Below the pieces are notes generated by a model. It was given only the letters and a program-made list of their open reading frames with translations, was not told the DNA's origin and ran no database searches. Below, piece after piece: positions 29,173 through 38,900 of a DNA stretch of 64,000 nucleotides. The first letter of the stretch is position 1, and each line of letters starts with the position of its first letter. A program made the translations under genes and the position numbers. Source of the stretch: a virus; the IMG/VR virus record IMGVR_UViG_3300013093_000019, positions 1 to 64,000 of that record; one strand, given 5' to 3'.

Positions 29173-29180
29173 TATTTATA
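29173..29180 (-). promoter_or_regulatory. Late-type promoter element TATAAATA
   Basis: A perfect T4-type late box on the - strand, ending 5 bases before ATG 29167. It lies inside the 3' end of the terminase gene. Confidence 0.7.
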
Positions 29181-30753
29181 TTGATGCGCCTATGTAGATA
29201 GGCATCGGTAATAATAGGTCTTCTGTTACGTGTTCGTGCATTTTTTCGTATACACTAGGATCCCAGTCTTGTAACAGCATAATCATGCGTAAATTCAGCA
29301 ATAATGACGCCACTAAGTCGTCATGTTCGCCTACTTTTGCCTCAAAACCTAACCCCTTGGCTACGTATGCTTTCAACTGGCTTATTAAGGGCTTAGAATA
29401 GATTTTTAAGACTCGATTTTCAATTAACTGTTTTAGCTTTGCACAAATAGCGATTTTGCTCTTGCTAGTAGTGTTAAATCCTTTGCGGAATCTGCGTACA
29501 TGCCCTTTCTTAATAGGTTCACTTAAAAACAGACCTGGAAAGGATTCTTCGCCTAATTCGTTAATAGCAACTAAAGCACCTTCACCTAGGGCGTTGTTTT
29601 CAACGGAGTAATATATGTTAGAATTTTTATCTTCCTTATTACATTCGTCATCGATAAACTTAGCGATATCTCGCATTATTCGCACCTGTTCTTGTACACG
29701 GGTAGTATTATGGTGCCACTCTGCTACCTGTTCAAATGTGGGTAATTCAAATACTTCAAGTCCTGCATAGTCGCCACCTGTACCTAAACTAGGGTCTAGA
29801 CTTATGATGTATGTACAATCAGGATTAACTTTTTTGTACCAGCGGACCTGGCCCATTTTCATTATAGGCTCTATTCCTTCCATATCTGACAAGCTGATAC
29901 TGTTGATCAGTGTTTCGTCAAAGATTAAGAATTCGCACTCGTGTTCACGACGGAACCGCTCTTCACCAATACGACCTTTTTCTTCTGCGGCCCATTGATC
30001 GTTACGATCTGGATGTTCTCTCCAATGTGCCTTAAACGGAAAGAATCCGTTGCGTCCTACTTCTTGAAGATTTCCGTACTCATCTTCTCGTTTGTTAGCT
30101 TCGTTCCATATTAGAGCAAATTGGTCTTCGTCTGAGTTTGGCGTTGATGTAATAATTGCCTTACCACCAGTTGCTAATGTAGGCGAAATTGAAGTCCAGA
30201 ATTCAGTGGCGATGTTGGGCGGTACGAACGCAAACTCGTCACAGTATAGTAGTGATAATGACATACCACGACCTGTTGTTTCTGTAGTTGTCTGCGCTAC
30301 AATACGTGAGCCGTTGTCAAATTCTATACTTTGTTTGTTATAGCTAGTAACTCCGCAACGTATATGATTAGGGCACAATTCGTAAGCATAACGAATACGG
30401 TTCATAATTTCCTGTGCGCCTGTGTATTTGTGTGCGGCAATTAGAATCGTGCTGTCTGGAACAAACATAGCGTACCACAGCAGATATCCTGCAGCTGTTG
30501 TAGTTTTACCAGTTTGACGTGGTAACAAGTTTACGTTAAAACGATGGTCGTGATAACTGTCAATTAATCGTTTTTGATATTCAAAAGGTTTGTAAAGAAG
30601 TTTACCCTTTGTTGGATGTTGGATATGAAAGAAACGATCTAGGAAATAATGAGGATCGCTCATACACCCTTGGATGTCAAGGACGTCCTGTTCTGTAAAT
30701 CTTTCTTTTTTATGGGCGGTTTTTACTAATACGCCGTCTAATGATTTTGCCAT
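29176..30753 (-). CDS. 17: Large terminase subunit (gp17), 525 aa
   Basis: The DNA-packaging motor ATPase and nuclease. ATPase: Walker A LLPRQTGKTTTAAG, Walker B LSLLYCDEFAFVPP, coupling motif ITSTPNSDED. Nuclease: IISLDPSLGTGGDYAGLEV (first Asp), YYSVENNALGEGALV, and EHDDLVASLLLNL (third acidic site). Length is near T4 gp17 (610) but shorter at the N-terminus. The start has TTAAATA 5 bases upstream and no ribosome-binding site. Confidence 0.95.
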   Translation of the reverse strand: MAKSLDGVLVKTAHKKERFTEQDVLDIQGCMSDPHYFLDRFFHIQHPTKGKLLYKPFEYQKRLIDSYHDHRFNVNLLPRQTGKTTTAAGYLLWYAMFVPDSTILIAAHKYTGAQEIMNRIRYAYELCPNHIRCGVTSYNKQSIEFDNGSRIVAQTTTETTGRGMSLSLLYCDEFAFVPPNIATEFWTSISPTLATGGKAIITSTPNSDEDQFALIWNEANKREDEYGNLQEVGRNGFFPFKAHWREHPDRNDQWAAEEKGRIGEERFRREHECEFLIFDETLINSISLSDMEGIEPIMKMGQVRWYKKVNPDCTYIISLDPSLGTGGDYAGLEVFELPTFEQVAEWHHNTTRVQEQVRIMRDIAKFIDDECNKEDKNSNIYYSVENNALGEGALVAINELGEESFPGLFLSEPIKKGHVRRFRKGFNTTSKSKIAICAKLKQLIENRVLKIYSKPLISQLKAYVAKGLGFEAKVGEHDDLVASLLLNLRMIMLLQDWDPSVYEKMHEHVTEDLLLPMPIYIGASI

Positions 30754-30758
30754 ACTTT

Positions 30759-30765
30759 TATTTAA
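30759..30765 (-). promoter_or_regulatory. Late-type promoter element TTAAATA
   Basis: On the - strand TTAAATA ends 5 bases before the terminase ATG 30753. Confidence 0.55.
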
Positions 30766-30800
30766 TGAAAAAAATAGGCTCCGTAGAGCCTATTTGGTAG
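30766..30800 (-). terminator. Rho-independent terminator
   Basis: AAATAGGCTC (30772-30781) pairs with GAGCCTATTT (30786-30795) around CGTA. On the - strand a run of T follows, ending the transcript of 30813-31568 just before the late element of the terminase gene. Confidence 0.8.
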
Positions 30801-30812
30801 TACTTTTTATTA

Positions 30813-31568
30813 TTATTTTTGTTCGTTAATAAAGTTCTGATAGTCTTTTAATAGTTGCGATGCTACAGATTCAACTTGAGTATATGGATTATCGCCTTGA
30901 CGTTGTGGGAAGCCTTGTGGTTTTGGTTTTACTTCTTTGTTGCCATAATCGTGTGATTGTATTTTTTCATCTGGAGTTGTAGTTGCTGTATCAAACCCTG
31001 CACCTACGCCTTCGTCTTTTAATTCGTCTGTCATGTCACGAACTTCATCTGCCATAGCGCCTACATCTGGACTACCGCCCATTTCATCAGCCATGCCGCG
31101 AACTTCGTCAGCCATGTCGCCTACGTCAGGAGTATCATCGCCACCATCTGCAGGACCATTGATCTTGTCAACTAGACCGATCAAGCTAGCCATGTCATCA
31201 CCACCTTTGTCTACTTGAACATCATGTGCTGGCTCAAGTTCAATTTCAGTGTGTGGATTAATATCTTGTGGACCAACTTCCTTAACGCCTGCTAAATTTA
31301 AAATTTGGCTAAGCATACCTGCAACTTCGTCGCCTGATTCAGCAGAAGCATTAATGCTAAAACTTGCTGGAGTGCTAGGACGATCCATGCCGCCCATCAT
31401 TCCCATCGGTCCGCATTCAGCGACTGTAGATTCATTAATCTTTTTTGTTTGGCCTGATAGATTAGTTAATGTTGCCAATGATTGCTCTTGAGCAATTTGT
31501 GTTGTTTCAACACGAGGGTTAGACTCGTCTAACTCAGCTAATCTTTTAAGTACGTCAATCATTTGCAT
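30813..31568 (-). CDS. Predicted phage structural or scaffold-like protein, 251 aa
   Basis: The protein is acidic and low in aromatic residues. It has an internal near-duplicate: PDVGDMADEVRGMADEMGG followed by PDVGAMADEVRDMTDELKD. The ends are helical (MIDVLKRLAELDESNPRVE and VASQLLKDYQNFINEQK). The look is of a helical, partly disordered scaffold or linker. No family with known function is recognised. It lies between terminase and gp16 genes. Confidence 0.6.
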   Translation of the reverse strand: MQMIDVLKRLAELDESNPRVETTQIAQEQSLATLTNLSGQTKKINESTVAECGPMGMMGGMDRPSTPASFSINASAESGDEVAGMLSQILNLAGVKEVGPQDINPHTEIELEPAHDVQVDKGGDDMASLIGLVDKINGPADGGDDTPDVGDMADEVRGMADEMGGSPDVGAMADEVRDMTDELKDEGVGAGFDTATTTPDEKIQSHDYGNKEVKPKPQGFPQRQGDNPYTQVESVASQLLKDYQNFINEQK

Positions 31569-31570
31569 AA

Positions 31571-32185
31571 TTATTTTTTCCTTGGATCATAGTCCGTTTG
31601 TTTAATTGGACTCTTGTTGTTTTGTGGTAAATCGTTTGATGTAGCACCTGGATTTTTTAAAATGTCATCTGCTTTCGCTGCTGGAATTTGTTCGCCACGT
31701 GCTTTATTTTGTGCTTTAAGGTCGTCATTCAATGTCTTTATAAGACTAACATTGTATTTGTCACCATAGTAATCTTCAAATTTAGGGCTACCTGCTTCTT
31801 TGTAGTCTGGGTCATTTAGTAGTGCGCCTTCACGTTTCTCGCCTGGCTCTTGATACTGTTCTGATGGTTCACCTGGACGGCGAACAACAATGTTTTGTTC
31901 GTTGATTCGTAAACCGTTGCCTAAATAGTTTGTTAGTTCGGAACTTGTAACAGGATAGTCTAGTGCGACTTCATAGATACTTACTTGTGAATTTTGGATT
32001 CTTGGAAAATCTAAAGGTAATGCTTGGACTGGAGTTACTCCAGTTTTTACGAAATCTACAACCTTAAATTTATCCAATAAAGTTCTCATAGAACCTTCTT
32101 GTTCGGTAGTTAATTCGCCAGCAACCTTAACTTTAAAAGTATAGGTTCTTTTGCTTTCTGTTAGGTATTCTGTAAATGACTTCAT
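31571..32185 (-). CDS. Conserved phage hypothetical, 204 aa
   Basis: The first half looks like a ferredoxin-like fold (RTYTFKVKVAGELTTEQEGS, SQVSIYEVALDYPVTSSELT), and the second half is polar and disordered, with DYKEAGSPKFEDYYGDKYN. Similar proteins follow gp16-like genes in large aquatic phages, as I recall; function unknown. A ribosome-binding AGGAAA precedes its ATG, with an AATAAATA element about 20 bases further up. Confidence 0.6.
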   Translation of the reverse strand: MKSFTEYLTESKRTYTFKVKVAGELTTEQEGSMRTLLDKFKVVDFVKTGVTPVQALPLDFPRIQNSQVSIYEVALDYPVTSSELTNYLGNGLRINEQNIVVRRPGEPSEQYQEPGEKREGALLNDPDYKEAGSPKFEDYYGDKYNVSLIKTLNDDLKAQNKARGEQIPAAKADDILKNPGATSNDLPQNNKSPIKQTDYDPRKK

Positions 32186-32202
32186 ATTAGTTTCCTGGTA
32201 TA

Positions 32203-32685
32203 TTATTTATTAACATTTTTAAGTTTTTCAAGGAGGCTATTACGGTCAGTAATGATGTAACCTTTGCCCTCTACAGGGTCCTCGTTTTCGTTGTTCTTTT
32301 TATCTATAGCTAGTTTCTTTAACTGCAACTCAACCATCTTTAATTTCTTATCGATTTTGTTGGTTTTCGCGGTTACTGCGGCGTTTAGCATGTTGGCCGC
32401 AACTTCAAACATTCTGCTGCCGTATCTAGCTTCTACGTTCATACCTAAGTCCATTAGATCATCAAAGGCATCTTCAGCTTTTTTAGCAAGGCTATCAAGC
32501 TCTGCATCGCTCATATCGCCTAATCCTTTTACCTGCGGTAATGCTGAACTAATCTTGTCAAATTCTTCAAGAGTATGTTGCAGGTTTACAATGGCTGTTT
32601 TTGTGTCTTCTTTAGGAACAGGAATCAATTCCGGCTCAGGCACGCTTTCTGGTAAATTTAACAGTTCTTCTAGCTTTTTTGTCAT
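32203..32685 (-). CDS. 16: Small terminase subunit (gp16-like), 160 aa
   Basis: The DNA-recognition partner of the large terminase. The central helical region LMDLGMNVEARYGSRMFEVA, then NMLNAAVTAKTNKIDKKLKM, fits the oligomerisation core of gp16 proteins (RaYEVa..Llk..a……K). Length matches T4 gp16 (164). The start has TTAAATA 5 bases upstream and no ribosome-binding site. gp16 is two genes upstream of gp17 rather than adjacent. Confidence 0.75.
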   Translation of the reverse strand: MTKKLEELLNLPESVPEPELIPVPKEDTKTAIVNLQHTLEEFDKISSALPQVKGLGDMSDAELDSLAKKAEDAFDDLMDLGMNVEARYGSRMFEVAANMLNAAVTAKTNKIDKKLKMVELQLKKLAIDKKNNENEDPVEGKGYIITDRNSLLEKLKNVNK

Positions 32686-32690
32686 AGTAT

Positions 32691-32697
32691 TATTTAA
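32691..32697 (-). promoter_or_regulatory. Late-type promoter element TTAAATA
   Basis: On the - strand TTAAATA ends 5 bases before the gp16-like ATG 32685. It lies at the end of the gp4-like gene. Confidence 0.55.
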
Positions 32698-33137
32698 CGT
32701 CTTTTACCACCCATATGGAATATCTGATCTTCAGTTATAACACGAAACTGAAGCCCGTTTTTCTTACACCAAATACGTGCTACTTCCCACTTGGCCATGT
32801 TGCGTACATACTGTCCTTGATTATAAGGATTCTTACCTACAGATTCTAATGTGGTTTGATTACGAGGTTTTATTTCCCATAATTCAGCATGTTTCTTTTT
32901 TGCTTTATCAATGTACACCACAAGGAAATCAGGTACATAAACTGTTTGCTTTCCTGTCAGTGGATCACGGTAGGGTATCTTGACAGATTCACTTGCCCAG
33001 TTTTGTATGCCATCATTTTCGTCTAGCATTTTCATCACGGCAAGTTCCCAAGAGCTACGGTATCTAGGATTTCCTAGTCCTACATATTTCTCAGGGTTTT
33101 TAACTTCATATACACCTTGAGCAAACTTTAAACTCAT
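32694..33137 (-). CDS. 4: Head completion protein (gp4-like nuclease fold), 147 aa
   Basis: T4 gp4 stabilises filled heads. The pattern YRSSWELAVMKMLDENDGIQ, W-x-S-E-x-V-K-IPYRDP, VYVPDFLVVY and LWEIKPRNQT is the conserved restriction-enzyme-like core (Glu, Asp, Glu-x-Lys) of this family. Length matches gp4. It overlaps the next gene upstream by 4 bases. Confidence 0.85.
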   Translation of the reverse strand: MSLKFAQGVYEVKNPEKYVGLGNPRYRSSWELAVMKMLDENDGIQNWASESVKIPYRDPLTGKQTVYVPDFLVVYIDKAKKKHAELWEIKPRNQTTLESVGKNPYNQGQYVRNMAKWEVARIWCKKNGLQFRVITEDQIFHMGGKRR

Positions 33138-33511
33138 GCAACAATATTCCTTGCTATTTCGTCTGCTGGCTGATATGTACTAGCTGTTCCTAAACTACTT
33201 GTTTTGTATCTATTGTAATTTACGATCTGTGTAACTAACGCACTAAGCTCAATAGAATCTTGATTGCGTAGTGTATCAATTATCGTAAAAGGATTTATGT
33301 TATCTAATATCGCTTGCTTGATAATAATGTAAGCCATGCTTTTAGATGAGTCGATGCCGAATCCTTTGCTATTAAAAAATCCTACCATAGCATCATATGT
33401 TGTAGCATTAATATTCAACGGTGCTGCGGCATAAGCATCAAACACTTTTAGAGTAGCTTGAGAACTATCCTGTGTAGCTGTAATTTGTGGTAGATTATTA
33501 TAAAAAGTCAT
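33134..33511 (-). CDS. Virion structural protein of T4-like aquatic phages, 125 aa
   Basis: A helical protein with GFFNSKGFGIDSSKSMAYII, INPFTIIDTLRNQDSIELSA and VNYNRYKTSSLG. I recall this family (…dpm.vldefr.l….l..yl..fLN.nR..TS.lG) as a conserved virion protein near gp4 in marine myoviruses. Function is unknown. It begins 1 base after the stop of 33513 and overlaps gp4 by 4. Confidence 0.65.
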   Translation of the reverse strand: MTFYNNLPQITATQDSSQATLKVFDAYAAAPLNINATTYDAMVGFFNSKGFGIDSSKSMAYIIIKQAILDNINPFTIIDTLRNQDSIELSALVTQIVNYNRYKTSSLGTASTYQPADEIARNIVA

Positions 33512-33512
33512 A

Positions 33513-33914
33513 TTATAAAATTGTTGGTATGTAAACGCTTTCTGGACTAGGTGTTGTTGATGTAGGATCTGCTGAAGTCTGTAATGTTGATGGGCCAGTT
33601 ATTCCACTAGTCTTACTTGCGATCAATTGAGTTAGTCTATCTCGATCAGCATATTTTTTAGAAATCGTTGAAATCAAATTTTCGTATGCAGTTACTTTAG
33701 ATTCGTAAGTTAACTTAATGTATGCAACTTCTTCATCAGTAGTAGCACCTAAAATGCTTTGTTTAAATTTTACTAATGAAGGTAAAAACTGTCTAGCATA
33801 ATCTAAGTCTGCATTTTCTGAAATTGTTAAATTGGTCAGCGCAGTCTGTAATTGAACCAATGTGCTATTTGCATTGTAAACTAAACTGGCTGTATATGTA
33901 TTACTATCAAACAT
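33513..33914 (-). CDS. Predicted virion protein, 133 aa
   Basis: The first 100 residues are a helical bundle (STLVQLQTALTNLTISENAD, VAYIKLTYESKVTAYENLIS). The tail is Ser/Thr/Pro-rich (SADPTSTTPSPESVYIP). No family is recognised; the setting suggests a structural or completion protein. It is tightly packed between two virion genes. Confidence 0.55.
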   Translation of the reverse strand: MFDSNTYTASLVYNANSTLVQLQTALTNLTISENADLDYARQFLPSLVKFKQSILGATTDEEVAYIKLTYESKVTAYENLISTISKKYADRDRLTQLIASKTSGITGPSTLQTSADPTSTTPSPESVYIPTIL

Positions 33915-33923
33915 AACAGTTCC

Positions 33924-35270
33924 TTATTTGCCTGCGGCTGCATTTGCGGCTGCATTAGCTGCGGCGGCTGCTGGTCCGGCTCCGCCTGCTGGTGTCGCTG
34001 GAGTTGCTGGCGGTGTTACGGCTACCGGTGTTCCAACATATTCTCCAGTTGCTAGTGTATTTTTACCTTTTTGTAGTCCAAGATTTAGACCCAGACCATT
34101 TAGTCCACCCCTAGCAACGTTCTGTAGGGTACTTGTTAAAATGCTGTAACCTTCTGCTCTTAAACTGTCTTTAGAAATATTACCAACATTTCTTACTAAG
34201 TTAGCTGTGCTAATCGCGGCGCCTAATACATTCAATGGACTTGCTGTTCCGTTAGCGATATTTGACACATCACCGAACACACTTTCAGCTCCACTAACAA
34301 TACCGCCTGGGCCAAATATACTTGAGTTACCGCCACCTGCGATACTTAATGGGCTTGGACTTGTATCGTAATCAAACGTAGCGAACCCTGCAGGAGTATC
34401 TTTTTTAACTTTACCTGATCCATAGATAACCGCTTCGTAGTTGATAGTCATCTTGCTTTCAACTAATTTGTTGCCCTGTGTTTGATCCATTCTATCATGT
34501 TCCCAACCTGCGATAACAGGATTGACTAATTGGAAACTGGTAAACATTTTTTGATTCATTTGATAAACAATAATGTTTTCAAAAAATGAAAATCTCTTAA
34601 AAGGACTACGGCTGTCATTTACTAATTTAGGAGAATTTAAACCATATGCTGTTGGAGTATTCTTTGAATTAATTGGAGTGTATTTGTTATTTGCAAATTG
34701 GAAGGGAGTACCGTCTTGGTTAGTTCCAATAGGACCAGTTCCACCGTAGTTTGAATCTGCAAAATAATATTTGTAATAATCAGTCCACATGTTGTGTATT
34801 ACATTGTACTGATCATCATGGAATGTAAAATTAACTGGATTATATGTTATACCTTTTTGTATAACAGTTTTTCTATTGTATTGATTTACAACTTCCGTCT
34901 GGATTTGAAATTTAGGTAAGTCAACATTTTTAACTAACATACCTACTATTGACTTCGCCTGTGGATCTGAATACAGTCCCTTTGAAGTAGTATTACCACC
35001 AATTAAACTAGCGATAGGTCCACCTAATGCTGATGCTACACTACCTAATAAACTACCAGACGCTGCCGCTGCGGCAGCAGGTCCTTCAGCGGCTGCAACC
35101 GCATCTGGGTTAAAATTAAAAACCACATAATATATCCACCCTGCTTTAGGAGCAAGTGCAAATGGTATATTAGATTTACCCGTGCGGTATAGATTACTGG
35201 CGTGTGCGTAATCTTTTAAACTTGTATCCCCGCCTAAGACGGGTTGTAAATAGGAACCTAGTGATGGCAT
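33924..35270 (-). CDS. Tail tube-fold-like virion protein, 448 aa
   Basis: Residues 100-290 show VKNVDLPKFQIQTEVVNQYN, then VNFTFHDDQYNVIHNMW and FSFFENIIVYQMNQKMFTSF, with HDRMDQTQGNKL, which resembles the tube-like barrel of tail tube and tube-end (gp19/gp48/gp54-type) proteins. Two Ala/Gly-rich stretches (residues 60-95 and the last 35, all Ala/Gly/Pro) flank it. It is likely a baseplate tube or tail completion protein; the exact counterpart is uncertain. It starts 5 bases after CTAAATA, without a ribosome-binding site. Confidence 0.6.
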   Translation of the reverse strand: MPSLGSYLQPVLGGDTSLKDYAHASNLYRTGKSNIPFALAPKAGWIYYVVFNFNPDAVAAAEGPAAAAAASGSLLGSVASALGGPIASLIGGNTTSKGLYSDPQAKSIVGMLVKNVDLPKFQIQTEVVNQYNRKTVIQKGITYNPVNFTFHDDQYNVIHNMWTDYYKYYFADSNYGGTGPIGTNQDGTPFQFANNKYTPINSKNTPTAYGLNSPKLVNDSRSPFKRFSFFENIIVYQMNQKMFTSFQLVNPVIAGWEHDRMDQTQGNKLVESKMTINYEAVIYGSGKVKKDTPAGFATFDYDTSPSPLSIAGGGNSSIFGPGGIVSGAESVFGDVSNIANGTASPLNVLGAAISTANLVRNVGNISKDSLRAEGYSILTSTLQNVARGGLNGLGLNLGLQKGKNTLATGEYVGTPVAVTPPATPATPAGGAGPAAAAANAAANAAAGK

Positions 35271-35275
35271 GATAA

Positions 35276-35282
35276 TATTTAG
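35276..35282 (-). promoter_or_regulatory. Late-type promoter element CTAAATA
   Basis: On the - strand CTAAATA ends 5 bases before ATG 35270. A terminator for the tube gene sits just upstream. Confidence 0.6.
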
Positions 35283-35284
35283 CC

Positions 35285-35318
35285 GTAAAAAAAGACCTGG
35301 AAAAAACCAGGTCTTCTT
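35285..35318 (-). terminator. Rho-independent terminator after gp19
   Basis: AAGACCTGG (35292-35300) pairs with CCAGGTCTT (35307-35315). On the - strand a run of T follows. It ends the tail tube transcript. Confidence 0.85.
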
Positions 35319-35337
35319 AGTTTAATCGCTATGCGTA

Positions 35338-35964
35338 TTAACCTGTTGCTAATGTACGTAGTGAACGACCAACGTTTGCACCAATACCAAATGGGTTGCC
35401 TGATGCGTTCAATTGGATTGCATTATCATAGCTAATAGTTAGGGCGATATCTAAAGGATCGCTCTTACTGTAATCAGCACCTTGATAAACAACTTTGTTT
35501 ACGTAACAACCTTCTAATTCAAATGATTCTAATGTTGTTGGTTCAAATGCACCGTTACCACCGTCTAGGATTTCAATTACAGTTGTAAACTTGTAATCAA
35601 CACCAGACGCTGCAGATGCTTGTTCAAAGAAGTCAAATTGTTTCTGAACTTGTTCGCCTACTAATTGTTGAACAGCACCAGTAACATCATCACGTACTGT
35701 AAGAGTAATGTCAGCCCAGCTATGTTTACCAGCATATTTGATCTTGCTGTTATAAACATGTAGTTCCATGGCTTCAAAACTAACTTCTGGACGAGTTACG
35801 TTCATTACCTGCTTAGTGATTTCAGTTGTTGGTGATGTTACACCAAAGTTCTGAAGTGTCACTCTAAAGCGATATTGCAGTTTTGGCATCAACAAACCTT
35901 GGTTTGATGCGCTCTGTCCTGCTGGTAATGGTACTGTCAATTTACTTAAACTTGCTACTGGCAT
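35338..35964 (-). CDS. 19: Tail tube protein (gp19), 208 aa
   Basis: It forms the inner tube of the contractile tail. It shows the gp19 pattern: LLMPKLQYRFRVTLQNFG, TEITKQVMNVTRPEVSFE, KHSWADITLTVRDDVTG, and a C-terminal ISYDNAIQL. Length is slightly above T4 gp19 (163). AGGAG precedes ATG 35964, with TAAATA about 20 bases upstream. A strong terminator follows, consistent with high expression. Confidence 0.9.
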   Translation of the reverse strand: MPVASLSKLTVPLPAGQSASNQGLLMPKLQYRFRVTLQNFGVTSPTTEITKQVMNVTRPEVSFEAMELHVYNSKIKYAGKHSWADITLTVRDDVTGAVQQLVGEQVQKQFDFFEQASAASGVDYKFTTVIEILDGGNGAFEPTTLESFELEGCYVNKVVYQGADYSKSDPLDIALTISYDNAIQLNASGNPFGIGANVGRSLRTLATG

Positions 35965-35995
35965 ATTATGCTCCTTGTCCTATATATTTACCTAA

Positions 35996-38900
35996 TTACG
36001 CTAGAGTGTAAGTTCCAGCTGCAATAGAGCCAGTGTTAACTAAACGCACTGGTATGTAGATGAACTCTACAGCCTTAACAGGCTCAATAGCAACGTCTAC
36101 CCATAGTTCTGAACGATCAATACGATCTGGTGTATTGTTAGACTCATCACAAACTACGATGAAGTCATACAATGCACGTTGTCCTACTAATTCTAACAAT
36201 AGGCTTTGAACTGCATTCTTGATCTCGTTACGTGTAATCTTATCATTTGGTTCAAACAAGTATGGACGAGCCAATACATCTAGTTGACGACGTAGATAAG
36301 CTACTAAACGTGCTACGTTAATACGATCTAATGAGCTTGCTGCACTTGCGCGAGTATATTGACCAAACGCAACGATACCAGCACCTGTAATATTAGCGAT
36401 TGGGTTAATAGCACCGTTTTGTGCCATTACATCACGAATACTTTGTGGTAATGCTGTTGATTGGAATTCACCTGTTGCATCAATATAACCAACTGAAGTA
36501 GCGTTATCAATTACACCACGGCGGATACCTGCTGGTGCAAACCATGGATAGCTCTTCTGATCGCTTTCAGCAATAGTGCGTAACATCATATGGCTTGGTG
36601 GAACAACAATGTAGTTGCCTGACAAGTCATTTGTGTAACCACTTGGATACCAAACAGCCATGTAATCATCGTGGCTTAATAGACCGTTTTCATCGTTGTC
36701 TAAAGAACCGTTACTGTTTGTACCGTATGCTTTTAGTGCTGTGCCTGTTGGCTGTAAGCGGAATGGTGTATCGCCTACAACAAACGCTGTTTGAGCACGA
36801 TCAGCATTCAGGCCAACCATATTTGCAATAGTCTCTGGATAACCAGGACATGCAATTAAGTTGAACACTAGTGTATCTGTATCACGAACTCTTTGGTTGC
36901 TGTCAATTAGAGCTTTTAATGATTTAACAACAAATGCTCTTTGTGCATGACGACCAAATGTACCTACACCTTTAGCATCGTTAGGGCTTACTGAAACCCA
37001 ACGGTCTGCGTTATATGGTGTTGTATCATTTGAACCATTCATTGGATCATTAGGTACACGAATATTAAATCCGTTGTTAGAATTAATATCGATATAACCT
37101 TTAACATATTTCTTGATGTTGAAACCTGAACGGCGTAAGTTCCATAGGCGTGTACCACGTGGATATTCTGCAGGATCAGGTGCATCTGGGTCTACGTAGT
37201 TGCTTGCACGTAGATCGCTAATGCTTGATGCTAGTACAGCTTGGCCACTTGTAGCCCAACGTGCATCTGCAAAGATCCAACCATTTGGACTTGTGTGATC
37301 TGTAGGATCTTGTAGTACCCATGACAATGTGTTGCCATTGTAAACATAAATCTGTTGACCGTATTCTTCTAAGTTAGCAACCGCTGTGCTTACCCAAATA
37401 TCGCCGTTAACAACTGCTGTTACACCGTCGCTTTGTGTTGTAGGTGCTGTAGCACTTACGATTGGACCATTTGGATCTGTGCTTGGGAACGCTACACCGT
37501 AACCTGTCCACTCTTGACCGTTATGATAAAGAATGTCGATTTGATCAGTGATAGCATCATACCATAGTTGACCGTCTGCAGGTGTATTGCTTGGTGCAAT
37601 AGAACTTGCTGTGTAACTTAGAGGTGCCCAATTTGAAGCAAACTGTGTAAATTTGTTTGGCTCAAAGTCACCTGCTGTATAGAAGTTAGCTGTTGTGCCT
37701 GCTGTAAATCCTAGGCTGTATAGTACGTTTGATGGATCTTTAAACGCAATATCGCCGCCAGTTGCATGAACAATGCTAATAGAACCGTCTGCGTTAGTTA
37801 CCGCACTTAGGTTAGGTATTGAAGAAGCGTTAATTGCTTGAACTAATGCGTCTGTACCACCTGTAATTGTAAGTGCTGTGCCTGTTGAGAATGCAGCTTG
37901 TCCTGGAACGCTTACAGCGACAGTAACAGTTGAATTTGAAACTGTACCTGAATTATCTGTGCTAGTAATAGTTGTTGGAGCAACTGCTACACGGCGTTGG
38001 ATAGCAAATTCTGCTAAAATTGGACGGCATTTATTTGTTAGTGTTGAATTGTAACCATCACCGTGGTCATAGTTGCTTTCAATAAACAATGTGCCGACTG
38101 GAATGTTTGCACCGCCACCAATCTTATCTAGATTGTAAGTAGCGTTTGCTTTGTTACTATAAATTGGAGCAGGTACTAGACCAAATGCGCCTGTAGTTGC
38201 ATTAAATTTCTTAACAGCCCAATTTGCACCACCATTTGGACTTGTTGTTTTAACATAAACAGAACCTGATGGATTGTCTGAGAAATTAGGATATTGTGTA
38301 TGTGGACCAACAAACACTGCAGGTGATGAGTAAGTACCATTGCTAATACCTAATGCTGTTAAAATTGATGAGTCAGCTGATAGGACCATTTGACCTACTG
38401 CACCGCCACCTGTACCTGGATTTGCTGTTGCATCTACAAAGAATTCAACTGTGTTGCCGTTAAGTTTAGCACCAATACCTACTGTGTGATAATTGTCGTT
38501 GATTGTGCTTACAAGAGTAGCAACTGTTCCTGATGGAATTGTAACTTGACGACCGTTTAGTGTTATATTACCACCACTTTGTGTGCCTGTTGTAACAGCA
38601 CTAGTCAAAGCTGGCCAGCTTGTAGACCATACTGTAGAAACAAATGTATCTTGATATGAGTTACTTGCAAAGTTTTCTTCGCCTAATGAACCTACTTCAA
38701 CCCAGTTACCGTCTGAATTTTTAAACCATACAGCGTTTTGCATGTCTGCCATTGTATCTGTAACAATAGCATAAGAACCTACAGTACCAAAACTTGGTTT
38801 TGGTTGTGTGCCAGCACCGCTTACAGTAGTAATTGTATAATTGTTATTATCGATTACTAGTGGAGTTTTGTTAGCAAACGCACCTGTTGATGAGTTCCAT

